Positions 1 to 10,684 of a stretch of DNA of 38,972 bases are shown in pieces; the first letter of the stretch is position 1; each line of letters opens with the position of its first letter. A model generated the notes under the pieces. That model saw only the letters and a list, made by a program, of their open reading frames with translations, was not told the DNA's origin and made no database searches. Location: NCBI GenBank assembly GCA_036897625.1, contig JAYMTA010000127.1, positions 1 through 38,972 of the forward strand, given 5' to 3'. The stretch is from Pelargonium cotyledonis (taxonomy: Eukaryota; Streptophyta; Magnoliopsida; Geraniales; Geraniaceae). Position numbers and translations under genes: made by a program.

Positions 1-152
1 GTATATATGTAATTAGTTTAGTATGTAGGGTCATTTATGCCATTTAGGTCCCTCTCTAGCTCTATTTAAAGAGCACTATCCTTTGTAATCTAGGAGATAT
101 CATATACAATCTTACCCTCATCTCTTCTCATCTGATTCTCTCTATCACAACA
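1..152 (+). mobile_element. Possible 3' part of an LTR (Copia-like), cut by window start
   Basis: The stretch has the layout of the end of a plant LTR: a TATA-like TATTTAAA near 62-69, then a pyrimidine-rich tail ending in ...TCACAACA at about 152. No primer-binding site follows, so it would be a solo LTR or the 3' LTR of an element lying to the left. This is inference from composition and layout only. The 5' end is outside the window and no target duplication can be checked. Confidence 0.3.
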
Positions 153-1088
153 ATCTAATAAATGGGATTTTAATTAATGGTATTTTTCTAACTTCTAAGC
201 ACAACAGCTAAATGACGAACCAACAGATGTCTTAAACAAAGAAATTCCATTTTCAAGAATATATCATGGCAAAAAACAGGTTCATAATCACAGCTAAAGT
301 TCAATCTGCATGCTAGGAAAGTAATCTTTTTATTGGTTTCTAAAATCTGAAGGTAAGATAGACACATATCATTGAAATAATCATAAGCATCAAAATGCTT
401 AACTCTTATTTACAAGATGTTAGAATTTTATGTGAATTAGGTTAAAGAGAAAAGTAGACAACAACATGACAGCAACTCACTGTTGATTGATAACAACAAC
501 TAAGGTGATATGCTAGCTAGGGCCTCCTATACAAATAGTAAATAATCAAATGTGCACATGACCAGTTGAGCACAAGAAAATTGAGGTCTATCTTCCAGTT
601 TTTTATCATTTTCACTAATTTTTACCTCCGTTAAAAGACAAAGTAATGGGGTTTCACCCCACTTTACTAATCACTATTCCAGGTTTGTTAGCTCTAAACT
701 CAACTACATAGGTTTCCCATCAATTGTATTTCCAGTTTATGGGGAGCACAAGTCGATCTATTCCTCAACCCATCCACAAATGATGGATTAAAGCCATCCA
801 ATAACTACGGCAAGGCAAAATAATGAGTGCAGGTTAATCACTTGTTTTCTACATCAAGTCGCACTAAAATAACCATACTATTTCTTACAGAAATACCAAT
901 GATGTAACCGCCCAGTTTCTTGCTGAGAGGGTATCGTCATCAAATCGTAAATGAATGAAATATCCACAGTATCACAAAGCAGAACCAGCAAGGAATAAGT
1001 TATGTAAGATCAGTTCTATTGCAACAAAAAAAGAAAGAATAGTCATAATCAAATTTCACGCAATCTCTAACTTACTGCATATGAAACT
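153..1088. other. Gene-free flank and 3' region of the CCR4-type gene
   Basis: I see no supported coding sequence on either strand. The last 100-200 bases before 1088 probably hold the 3' UTR of the minus-strand CCR4-type gene, whose TAA stop lies at 1089-1091. The rest is AT-rich and shows no repeat or RNA gene that I can recognise. Confidence 0.5.
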
Positions 1089-4000
1089 TTATGCCTCAAC
1101 CACTTCAAATTCAACACCTATGGGCAGATGGTCACTTGGGTGGTGGTAGTTGGGTAATCCACCAACTATATCTGATGATTCAGGTCCTGGTAATTCAAGG
1201 AAACTGACTGGTTTTATATAGCCTGAAGGAGAAAAGAATATGTAATCAAGGGTATCTGTGAAGTTGGGGGTGCAGTTTGTGAATGGTGGTTCTCCTCTTG
1301 TAAGAGCATAAACACTACATAGCGGAATGGGAAGCTCTTCTGTACATTCAGGAGATGCCGATGAAGAGTCCCCTGATATAAGGTATTGGTAAACCTGTAA
1401 CAAAAAAGGATATGCTTAAACCAATTTCAACAATGCATAAGTGTAAGTAACTTTTGAACTTCCTGCCAGAGTTAAAGTTTATTAAATTTAAAAATAATTA
1501 ACCAAAGTACATGGTAATACTATTAGCCCATAAATAATTCCCCCTCCGTCCCAGAATGAGTATCTTGGTTAAAGCTTAAGAAGAATTTAGTTAGTGTTTT
1601 GCATTTCCTCTTGTATCTCCATGGGATAGTAACTAACTTATTATAATGATACTATTTGTAATTCTTACATAACTAACTTTCTAAGAGGAGAAAGAGAACA
1701 CACATTTTGGAATAAAAATGCAAGATAAATTGGACATCTATTTTGGGACGAATGGAGTACTAATTAGGCTATGCTCATCTAAAATATGGGTGTCTTTCGG
1801 TTCCTCACACGACACCCGGAGCTTATCATATCACTATATATGACACTTATAGATGATGGGCATACAAGCCACATAAATCAGTTTCGGGTATGACACCAGA
1901 CTGCAAATTATAGATATGAATTTTTATAGAATATTAGTCAAAGGAGATTTTGGGTTGTGTTACATTTCTGGTGGTTTGTGTCTCAATTGACACCTAAAGT
2001 TAGAGCATCATGGCATTAATCTATGTAATAACACTTGCACTCAGAGAAAGACACATATTGTATGTATGAACCTTATCCCTTGGAGTTGAATTGAAGTCAC
2101 CAGCCAATATAACAGAAGGTGTGCACTCAAATTTTTCAGATACCACTCTTTTGAATTGAGCTAGACGCAACAGAAGATATTTGGCTTGTGCAAGCTTGAC
2201 ATCAGCCCATTCTGGATCCCTGAAGCACAGATATTAAAATATCATTAATAAATTCAACTTTCAACTTATTAAAGACTACTGACTCAAAGAATCTGAAATT
2301 ATGAGCACATAACAACGAGCAAACATATAAAAAAATGAATCAAATACCAGTAAAGGTGTGTGTTTGCAACAATAACAAGTTGATTTGAAGGATCTTTGAG
2401 TCTAAATGCAGCCATTATTCCAACACAGTCACGTTTCAGTCTTACACGAGGATCATTAGGATCACCACGATCCTCTGTAGTGGTTTCTGGCGCTGAGCCT
2501 AAAAAGTGAAAACAAAGATGTTATATTAAAGTCTAGAGGTATTATCTTAGGAAATGGAAAACAATTTACAACCTTCCTTGAAAGCCTGTGTGAGGGATTT
2601 GAATGACAACAGGAAGTAGAAAATCTAAGAAATTGTAGTACGTGTCGCATGGTTTAATTAAATTGACACAAGAAGCCAGCAATGAAAGAAAATCAACAAA
2701 ATAATTACCACTTTTTCGTTCTGTTTTTTTATTTCCATCCACAACAGCATCGTCTTGTTTATCATCATCTGACAAGGTACCATCCTGAACTGAGTTTACA
2801 AGATCATTGTATTCTATTTTTTCATCTAAAATCAACTCTGCACTGAAGTATATATTACCAAAATACGTTAATAGATATCAGATATACAAATATAAAAGTT
2901 GCTATTTTGTATGAAAAAGACAAGCATGTAGTGTACCTATTGGGCTTATAAAATATGCCACACCCATCACGCTTTTTTCCATTTCTTTGGATATATATAC
3001 TTGAATACCCATGGCTCTCCATGTTTGCTTTATAAAAGGTATCATATTCATCTACTTCCTGTGAAGCTTCAAATGTTAATCACAATATTAATAACAAAAG
3101 AAACTTATAAATAAGTGACCAAATCTTCCAACAGTGATTTAAGGGATCACAAGACCTGTAGACAGAAGAAGTCAGCACCAAGGTTTTTCAATACTGTTAA
3201 AAGTGCCTGGGAACGAGCTTTCCACCTACAATGATCCACAATTAACTAGCATCAGCTGATCATATTTCTTTGGTGTTAAAAAAATAATAGAGTTACAACA
3301 AATAATGTCCAAAGTTTGAAATTTTATATCCCATTAAGACCCTTCTCGTGTAGGACATCAGCATAAAATAAAGGGCCAACAACACATATTTGAAAAGTTT
3401 TAGCTCTGAGAACAAAGACGTCCCCAGAATCATGATTTCTAGTGCCTTTGAAGATTTCATAGTATCAAGCATTTCGCATCAAAGTAAAACTACATGCAGA
3501 TGGAAAATGTATGTATTAAATTAAAGAAAATCACCAAACAATTCATTATAAAAATAAAAGAAACCGAAGTTACGAGATTCACCTAAGAGAAGGAGATGGG
3601 GAGTGTGGGAACAGCGAACTCTTCACATAAACCTACACAGTATAGCAACTTGAAATAACTATCACACAATGCACAACCAATAAGATAGCATTTGAATAAA
3701 AAAAATTAAAATGGGAATGGGAATAGAGAGATTCCCATTTTCATGAGCATAAGTTCCAGTCCAAATGCTACTAAGATAGAACACAGTGCATAAGATGGAG
3801 TTACTGTTATCATGGCAAAAAGATGAGAGAGACTTCTGTACCTGGGCCAGAATGTTGTATGAGACAAGTTTGAATCGAAAACCTACAAAACACCATTAAA
3901 TTTCAAATGCCATTCACACTTTGCAAATCATGAAAACCAAAAATCCATGTGTTTGCTCCATATATTTTCTTTTATTTAAAACGAAAGTTGAACAGACATT

Positions 4001-5074
4001 TTAAGCAGTTCTGGTCGAGATCAGTACTTGAACGAAACATACACTTTAAGCCGCAATTTGAAGTGACATTAAACATACGCGCAGTCACACACACACACAC
4101 ATATAACACCATTACATTTCAAATGTCATTACACTTCGGAAATCATGAAAACTAAACATTCATGTGTTTAATCCACATATTTTCGCTATTAAAAATGAAA
4201 GTTGAACATACATTTTAAGCAACTTAAGGTCAAGTTCAGTGCTTTAACAAAGCATACACTTTAAGCTGCAAATTGAAGTCACATGAACCATACATAAGCA
4301 TACGTTGGGTTTGTTCTTCTGAGTTTGTTCTTTGAAGAGACATGAGCCATGCATATATACATATGTTCCAAAAAAACGTGAAAAAAAAATCATGTGATTA
4401 TTCCATATATTTTCTTCCATTCAAAGTGAAAGTTGAACATACATTTTAAGCAGTTCATGGTCAAGCTCAGTTCTTTAGTGAAACATACACTAAGCTGCAA
4501 TTTGAAGAGAATTGAACTCTACATACATATATATATATATACAGACATTGGATTTGTTCTTTTGAAGTGACGTGAACAGCAAATACATACACACCAAAAA
4601 TTCATGAAAACAAAAAATTCATGTGTTTACTCCATATATTTTCTTCTATGCAAAATGAAGGATGAACAGGCATTTTATGCAAATTCTGGTCAAGCTCAGT
4701 ACTTTAAAGAAACATACACTCTAAGTTTGATTGAATTTGTTCCTTTAAAGTGAAATGAACCATACACATATATACATACATACCATCCGGTTCACTTCTT
4801 GAATAGAAATCGCTTCCTTCAACGGATATGAATTTGGGACAGATAGGTGAGGAAGGAGGCTGCTTCTGCGGCGGTGGCGGCGGAGATGAGCTCATCTTGC
4901 ATAAACAACCTCTACCTCTGCTGATTATTGAGAAACAAACATACAAAATCTTTGAATCGAGCAATTGAATGTGAATCGTAACCATGAATTGAGACTGAGA
5001 TTGAGATTTTACCTTGCTGTTGTGAAGGCCGGAATGGGAAGAAGGCTGGGAAGAGCTCGAAGTGGCTTAAGCAT
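1089..5074 (-). CDS. CCR4-4: Carbon catabolite repressor protein 4 homolog 4-like (EEP nuclease)
   Basis: Ten exons join in phase on the minus strand: 5074-5013, 4917-4784, 3882-3842, 3632-3583, 3225-3156, 3058-2937, 2842-2709, 2498-2348, 2219-2072 and 1394-1089, giving 405 aa. The product is an endonuclease/exonuclease/phosphatase fold protein of the CCR4 deadenylase group. Visible catalytic motifs are SYNILAQ (Asn75), CLQEVDE (Mg-binding Glu120), NTHLYW (His252), AGDFNS (Asp296, Asn298), LDYIF (Asp354) and SDHLPIG (Asp392, His393). Exon 1 encodes MLKPLRALPSLLPIPAFTTA, which lacks acidic residues and looks like an organellar presequence; Arabidopsis CCR4-4 (At1g31500) has a comparable extension. 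Translation could also begin at Met29 (4895), which would remove it. There are no LRRs, unlike yeast Ccr4. The family trims poly(A) or nucleotide-type substrates; the substrate here is not shown by sequence. Intron 2 carries a tandem repeat and intron 9 a MITE. Confidence 0.93.
1540..1760. mobile_element. Stowaway-like MITE, copy 1 (intron 9 of CCR4-type gene)
   Basis: The element has terminal inverted repeats. The left end reads CCCTCCGTCCCAGAATGAG, and the right end, reverse-complemented, begins TACTCCATTCGTCCCAAAAT. It is about 220 bp, AT-rich and has no ORF. Its interior shares the phrase CATAACTAACTTTCT with copy 2 at 24514-24800, and its ends match copy 3 at 10020-10281. The CTCCCTCCGTCCC terminus is typical of Stowaway (Tc1/mariner) elements. 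Confidence 0.75.
3692..3775. mobile_element. Short foldback with GGGAATGGGAAT arms
   Basis: AATGGGAATGGGAAT near 3710 is followed within about 30 bases by ATTCCCATTTTCAT, forming inverted arms. Similar GGGAATG/CATTCCC pairs occur near 30190-30300, 33224-33350 and 33676-33735. This looks like a remnant of a small inverted-repeat element in intron 3 of the CCR4-type gene. No target duplication was resolved. Confidence 0.4.
3925..4770. repeat. Four diverged tandem repeats of about 225 bp in CCR4 intron 2
   Basis: Four copies begin near 3925, 4143, 4377 and 4604. Each starts with a variant of TCATGTGTTTACTCCATATA, continues with a block like AAAGTTGAACATACATTTTA, then GTCAAGCTCAGTACTTTAA and AAACATACACTTTAAGC. 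Spacing is about 218-234 bp. Between cores are TATA- and CA-rich spacers, including a CA run near 4086-4100. The array fills most of intron 2 (3883-4783). No coding frame runs through it. Confidence 0.85.
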
Positions 5075-5260
5075 TATTGGAGCAGAGATTGCTGAAGCAG
5101 CTTTGAATATGTGCGCCATTGATTTATGCGCACACACCAAAATCTACATGATCTCGCACTCAAATGGGCCAACAGCTTGCGGGCCCGTATCAGAAATTAG
5201 GCCAACAAATATGTTTTTTGTTTCCGGCCCGGCTTGTTTAGGTCATGGAATAACATTTTC
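5075..5260 (-). promoter_or_regulatory. Likely promoter and 5' leader region of CCR4-type gene
   Basis: Upstream of the start codon at 5074 lies TGGGCC (5165-5170, read GGCCCA on the gene strand) and a GGGCCC palindrome near 5181. TGGGCC/T 'site II' elements are common in plant promoters of housekeeping and organelle-related genes. The transcription start is not determinable from sequence alone. Confidence 0.45.
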
Positions 5261-5998
5261 GTCATTTTACCGCTTTGTACGGAGAAATAGATGAAAAAGT
5301 AAATGGATAGTCATCTGACATAGTACATAATAGTCAACAATTACAAACTAAAATTTATGATATATTTGTGTAAAAGATGTAAAGTACAATTTGAATATGT
5401 GTAATTTTCTCTAAAATAAACTCATTTTTATTTCTTTTCTACAAATTATTATTATTTTAATAATATTGTAAGCGTTTTAATTGAATTACCCTTCTTATAC
5501 GTCATTGAAGATGCCATAAAAATGGTACTGACAATACCAAAATGATTACATACCCAGTACAGTGGAACCAATTTTTTTTTTTCTTTTTTCCGAAAATGTT
5601 AAGACTCATGTAACCTTTGTACATGTATCTTGCATGTACCATACGTGGCAGAATAACAGCCACAACTTCATGCCACATGACTTGATGCTGATGTCGGGTG
5701 ATGATGACGTGGCAACGGCTTGGGGTGAAGCCAGGTCATCAACAGTAGTCGGGTTAGGTTTCTTCTTCAACCCAATATGTAAATGGGTGTGTACAGGTGT
5801 GTGGACAAGAGAGTGTCACGTCAAGTACATGCAATATACATGTACAAAAGGTACGTGAGCCAATCCCTTTCAATCAACCCAATCTCTAATGTGCATGCCA
5901 GATACTACAGATAACTACACAATGTGATGTTAGCCTTCAATGGGTTGTGAATACAAAGACATAATGAGCAAGCTTGTATAAGAGTTTGAGTTACAAGT
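5261..5998. other. Gene-free intergenic stretch
   Basis: An open frame of 98 codons on the plus strand (5562-5858) starts in a T-run and shows no recognisable motif, so I do not call it. The 5610-5860 part is less AT-rich than its flanks and rich in short ACATGTA/TGTACA words, but I see no defined element. Confidence 0.4.
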
Positions 5999-6560
5999 TA
6001 CAACAATGGCAGAAGCAACCAAAGCACCACTAAGTTGGTTGACAATACACAAGAAATCAAGCAAAACACCAACACTGCCATGTTTAATTTACAATTAACA
6101 ACAATGACAGAAGCAATCGAAGCACCATTATGCTGTCATCAATAAACAAGAAATGATACCCAGCACTGCAACACCAATGCTACCAAGTTTATGTTCCAAG
6201 TTACAACAATGGCAGAATCAACCAAACCGCCATTACGTTGTAAGAATATATAAGAAATTATGCCAAAATATCAATGCTTCCAAGTTTAAATTACAGCTAA
6301 CAACAATGACAGAAGCAATCAAAGTACCATTATGCTGTCAATGATACACATGAAATCATAACCCCAACACTGTTACCGAGTTTAAATTCCAAGTTACAAC
6401 AATGGAATAAGCAACAAAGCACCATTCGATTGTCAAAAATACATAAGAGATGATGCCAAACACCAATACTACCATCTTAAAATTACAACTAACAACAATG
6501 CTGACAATCATACACAAGAAATCATCCCAATACCAATGCTACCTTTGAAAACTTGTCATT
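5999..6560. repeat. Six-unit tandem repeat of about 98 bp, alternating A/B types
   Basis: The core TTACAACAATGGCAGAAGCA or TAACAACAATGACAGAAGCA recurs at about 5999, 6097, 6201, 6298, 6394 and 6489. Odd units carry ACAATGGCAGAA or ACAATGGAATAA with the spacer word CCAAGTTACAAC. The second and fourth units carry AACAATGACAGAAGCAATC followed by ATTATGCTGTCA. Units alternate, giving a higher-order period near 196 bp. The last unit is shortened. The array lies beyond the 3' end of the DUF1764 gene. It has no palindromic units and no unique spacers of constant size. Confidence 0.88.
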
Positions 6561-6722
6561 CAAATACGAATTTGAGGTGGCTTTTACTTCAAGTTAACAT
6601 TGTTCTAGCTAGTATACATCAAAAGAAGCAAATTCGATCTCAACTATGCTATAAGCAAATCACCAAAATTAAAAAAAGCACGAGCATTTGAGGTAAAATT
6701 CGAACCCAGTTCACTACTTGTA

Positions 6723-7127
6723 TCAAAAACAACACGAGCAATCAAATGGACAAAGTTGTGTTCCTCCAGCATCTCCCTTGCCAATACCCAGCTCCTCTGC
6801 AGTGTAAACCGCAAGTCCATCATTAGTTCTCTTTCTAGACCGAGGAGGTGGCTCCACGAACCCATCCTCTTCAGAAGTTCTGCTCTTTTTCTTCTTCAAC
6901 TTACTCTTTTTCTTGAGCTCCTTAGGCTTCTCTGTGTCATCTTCATTAACCTTCTCAGTCTTTTCAGATTCAAGCTTCTTCCTTTTTTTACTGGAAAATA
7001 TTTCATCAATCTCATTACCAGATTTTTTCAGTTCCGAAGACGTTTTCTTCTCCTTCTCAGTGACTTCAACAGCCACAGGACTCTCTTGAGCTTCTTTAGC
7101 TTTCTTCGACGAACTCTTTTTAGGCAT
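6723..7127 (-). CDS. DUF1764 family small lysine-rich protein
   Basis: A single coding exon of 134 aa. I chose the MPKKSSSKKAKEAQ start because the open frame further upstream crosses a probable splice acceptor. The protein is very rich in Lys, Glu and Ser and has the two DUF1764 hallmarks: NEIDEIFSSKKRKK at about residues 38-51, and a C-terminal block GLAVYTAEELGIG followed by GGTQLCPFDCSCCF at the very end with four cysteines. The family is conserved from fungi to plants and animals and has no settled function. The Lys-rich body and KKRKK runs suggest a nuclear or nucleolar site (inference). A probable 5'-UTR intron runs from 7291 to 7151 (AAG|GTAAG donor, ACAG|G acceptor). The gene is head-to-head with the one at 8159. 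Confidence 0.88.
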   Translation of the reverse strand: MPKKSSSKKAKEAQESPVAVEVTEKEKKTSSELKKSGNEIDEIFSSKKRKKLESEKTEKVNEDDTEKPKELKKKSKLKKKKSRTSEEDGFVEPPPRSRKRTNDGLAVYTAEELGIGKGDAGGTQLCPFDCSCCF

Positions 7128-7439
7128 TTTGTGTATAAAAAATCCAAATCCTGTTCGTATCTCAAACAAATTTACGAAGATTCAGTATCAATTTGCAGGC
7201 TCAATTAGCTAGGCTAGGTCAGGTCGCGAAATTCACGGAAGAGAAGCGGAGCAAAATCGAAAACGGTGAATTGAAAAGAAGAAGAGCTTACCTTGAATCA
7301 GGTTACAGATGGAGATGTGTCGCCGGCGCCGGAAAACAAGGACGAATGTGGCTCGCTCGGCCTCGGCGGAGTAGACTGGTTGTTCTTGTCTTCTTCGAGC
7401 TCAGCTGTAACTGTATACTATTGGGCAAGAGAAACAGAG

Positions 7440-7960
7440 ACCAAAACCCTACCATTTAGCATTTCCTTGATAAGCTATTTGGGCCGGACTTTGATTTAAA
7501 TACTAGTGGACTGGGCCATATATCTCAACTAAAGCCCATTAAAGCCCGAATTATGTATCCACACTTTGCTTAATACAGATATGACACGACATGCATGTTA
7601 GGGTGAGTAAATTTTAAATTAGTTAAAACTCAACAACTTAGTTCTCGAACCTAACTTACAATGATAGTTGACATTATTTTACACTTGAAACTTGGATTAT
7701 GCTTTAAAACATGTGGCACTTCTAGATTGCAATTAGATTTAGGGTTGACGACAGAACTGACTTTATAAACCCTCGAAATCCGATTTAATCAACTTTCGAG
7801 TCGAGCGTTCCCTACATTTGAAACCCTGATGAATCTGACCGGCCCATTTTAAAACCGTAATGGCCATCTCTAACCAGGTTAGGTCTTTCTAGCTTGAACA
7901 AAAACGGGTCTACAATGGATTGGGCCAAAACCCCCGCATTATTCAACCGTAACTCACTCT
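7440..7960. promoter_or_regulatory. Shared divergent promoter region with site II elements
   Basis: About 500 bp separates the likely starts of the minus-strand DUF1764 gene and the plus-strand gene at 8159. Site II type TGGGCC or GGCCCA words occur at 7480-7485, 7512-7517, 7841-7846 and 7921-7926, with AGCCCA at 7533-7538. Such clusters are typical of constitutively expressed divergent gene pairs in plants. Shared use is inferred. Confidence 0.5.
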
Positions 7961-8158
7961 CGAGACTGAGACTGAGCTGTGCGCTTGTGCCGGTGCGTGT
8001 CAGCTTCAGTCGAAGAAGCCAGTAGTTGCTCCAATTGGATTTCTCTTTCTTCCCAGTTCAGTTCAGTTCTCAACCACACAAGAAATTCGTTTTTTTTTTC
8101 TTCTTTTGGTACTTATGTTTCTAATCAATTTGTTTCGTTTTTTTTCAGCTAAGTATCG

Positions 8159-10684
8159 ATGGATTGGTCTTTTGTTCGCAAGACCTGGGAAAAGTGGGCT
8201 TCTACTAATATTGGCTCTTCTGGTCAGTCTCAATCTCAAATCAAGCTTTTCATGGTTATATATATACATATTAAGGTTCATGAACTGATTTGGTTGTTGC
8301 AATTTGCAGGACAGCCTCTAAAGGCTGCTTTGTTACTTAATCATGATCCAACTGGGCCTTCTCGTCTCTTGTCTACAATGTAAGGTTAATCGATTTTATT
8401 GTTCGAGGGTTTTTGGTTTAGGGTACAATGTTTTCTACATAGTTGTCAAATGATAGATCTTTGTGCTTATTTCCTTCAAAATGCATGACTTGTTCCTGGT
8501 TTTTTTAAATCTGTTGATTTCTATTTTTTGTTTTCTTGATGTGTTTCACTTTAATTAAACTAATGTACTATAATGCCTGCAAGAATTTTGTTTCGTTGAG
8601 AATGAGAACGAGTAGCTCTTCCGATGGCTCAATGTCTATGATTATGCCAAATTTGTGGGAGTATCTAGTTACTTTAGAATTGCTTAACTCAAACTACTTG
8701 TACTTCCTACTTTCTCAATCATTTTGAGTCACAATAGAATCTGGACACACAAGCGGTGATAGTCCCTATTTTTTTGCTTTAGAATTGCTTAACTCGAGTT
8801 ACTTGTAGTGAATATGCAATATAATCTGGAAGAATTTTGTTTCGTTGAGAACGGTAGCTCTTATGGCTGTTCAATGCCTATGAATATGCAAAAAAGTTGC
8901 GAGTAATATCTACTTGCTGCTTGATCCTGTAAAAAAGGCCTCAAATTTAGCATTTGTTAACTTATCACAACTGTTTTAGGTTCCTGAATTTCACAGAAAC
9001 AAATGAGTCCACTACGATTCTGACCCCCACCCACTCAAGCTCCTCTCTCATCTATGCCCTTGGTTTTGTACCAGATTATGAGTTGTTATGCTGCTGCTTC
9101 TATAGTTTTTCATATTAACAGTTTGATCCTTAGATTTTATAAAGCCGAAGATTTTGTTGGGGTCTAATAAATAGTTTCTTTCTCTGCCCTTTCAAGCCAG
9201 AATAGAATCTGAACACACGAGTAGTGGTCTATTTCCATGCTTAACTCGAGCTACTTGTAGTTGGCTGCATAGCATATACCTTTAAGTCAGTTGATGTACT
9301 GTATTGTGAACATTCATGAACTTAAATAGAGTTTCATTATTTTCTTCCATCTAGCTAGAACAGTATTTGAGTGTTGATTTGGGTGCTTGCAGTGCAGAAC
9401 AAGAAGGAATAAACGTTAATCCAATTGAATTGGGACAATTTGTTGATTTCATTAAACGGGACAAACTCCAGACGGATAGCTTCACTATTGGGCAAAACGA
9501 ATGTAAGTTCTGTTCAAGCTGCAAATGTAATGCCGAATGGTTTCCCTTGATTGCTTATGAAGGGACTCAAAATGGACAATAATAATGGCTTCAATAGGGT
9601 AGTAAAAGGGTCAGATAATGTTTATTTGCTAGCCTGAATTTTGATAAATGTTTCTTTCTGTCTGCCTCTTGTTTCTCATATAACCAAAATGTTGGTCATA
9701 TTTCCTGGTTGTCTTGTACTTAATTTTGCATGCATGTGGAGTTTCCAACATAGTGATTGAGATAAAGGCTAACCAACATTTAGAACCTAAACATGAAATT
9801 TTAGCAAAAGAAATTTAAATGTTTTATTTTCTATCATGTATATTAGCAAATTGATTGATGTTCATCCAGTGCATCTAATTGGTCGGTATATCCAAACAAA
9901 CAAAAAAACATGGACGGGTGAATTGAACTCGTAAGACTTATTGTGTGATATGACGTTAGGTGAATGTTATGCAATTGACACTAATGGGTTTGCTCTGCTC
10001 TTCATGTTTGCTATCCGTATACATCCCCTATATTATCTATGTCCCAAAATGAGCGTCCACTTTTCTATTTTTGTAAAAATTAAGGATAAGTTTCCCCTTT
10101 ATATACCCTCAAGTGCTCTTGTCGTAGCAAACTCAAGGGTTCTTAATAACTTATCTTAAGAATATTGTCGGTAATTCATGCATAGCTAACAATCAGAAAA
10201 AAGAGAAGAGGGCACACATTTTGGGACTATTTTTTAACGAAAGTGGACACTCATTTAGGAACAGAGCCCGGAGGGAGTACATCTTTTGTCATGTGCGCTT
10301 TGTGAGTTCAGCTTGTTATCTTTGTCTGAGTAATATGATTTTACAATATGGTTGATCGTATACTTCTAACAGACTTGGTCGTATCCATTCACGAGAATTG
10401 GTTCTGCGCAAGGTGTATAAACACATCAAAACCGGCTGGTGAAGGTGCTATTGTTATGCAGACAGCATCATTCATTTTAGTGGCATTGTAAGCTTTGCTC
10501 ATTTTTGTTGGCTCAGTTAACTTCCCATACGGATCTCATCAAGGTAATGTGTCAACATCATATATGGAATTTGATGTATTGTCTCCTGTCGCACTGCAGG
10601 TATGACGGGTCAATAGGATCAGCGTCCCGTGCCATGGTAGCTGTTGATCAGTTTGCATGGCAGTTAAGTAGAAAGCATCTCTGA
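8159..10684 (+). CDS. Conserved plant protein of unknown function (147 aa)
   Basis: Five exons join in phase: 8159-8222, 8310-8379, 9393-9502, 10373-10487 and 10600-10684, encoding 147 aa that start MDWSFVRKTWEKWASTNIG and end FAWQLSRKHL. The exon joins recreate smooth peptides: SSG|QPLK, LLST|IAEQE, QNE|YLVVS and LVAL|YDGS. I recall near-identical short proteins in many land plants but no assigned function. Visible traits are a Trp-rich N-terminus, a central FVDFIKRDKLQT segment, a single CARC pair in ENWFCARCINTS (too few ligands for a classic zinc finger) and a C-terminal alanine-rich helix-like stretch ending in QFAWQLSRK. No signal peptide or membrane segment is evident. Intron 2 is about 1 kb with internal repeats; intron 3 contains a MITE. 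A short 5'-UTR intron ending at 8148 is possible. Confidence 0.87.
8581..9260. repeat. Diverged direct repeats in intron 2 of the 147-aa protein gene
   Basis: The phrase AAGAATTTTGTTTCGTTGAG occurs near 8581 and again near 8830, both followed by a TAGCTCTT...TCAATG...TATGA string. TTTAGAATTGCTTAACTC is at 8674 and 8779, with a partial copy near 9240 (TTAACTCGAGCTACTTGTAG). ATAGAATCTGGACACACAAG at about 8735 recurs as ATAGAATCTGAACACACGAG near 9203. The intron therefore arose partly by local duplication. Confidence 0.7.
10020..10281. mobile_element. Stowaway-like MITE, copy 3 (intron 3 of the 147-aa protein gene)
   Basis: The right end, reverse-complemented, reads GTACTCCCTCCGGGCTCTGT and then TCCTAAATGAGTGTCCAC. 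The left end has GTCCCAAAATGAGCGTCCAC. The arms are inverted and match the ends of the copies at 1540 and 24514. The element is about 260 bp, with no ORF. Confidence 0.7.

Noticed and set aside
5562..5858. 98-codon plus-strand open frame
   Set aside because: Starts in a T-run giving a Phe string, has no motif and lies in intergenic DNA.
5999..6560. Regularly spaced repeat considered as a CRISPR-like array
   Set aside because: Units are contiguous and diverged, with no unique spacers and no palindromic repeat, in a plant nuclear context.
6756..7208. 150-codon plus-strand frame over the DUF1764 gene
   Set aside because: It is the antisense of a Lys/Glu/Ser-rich coding exon; such exons leave long open frames on the other strand.
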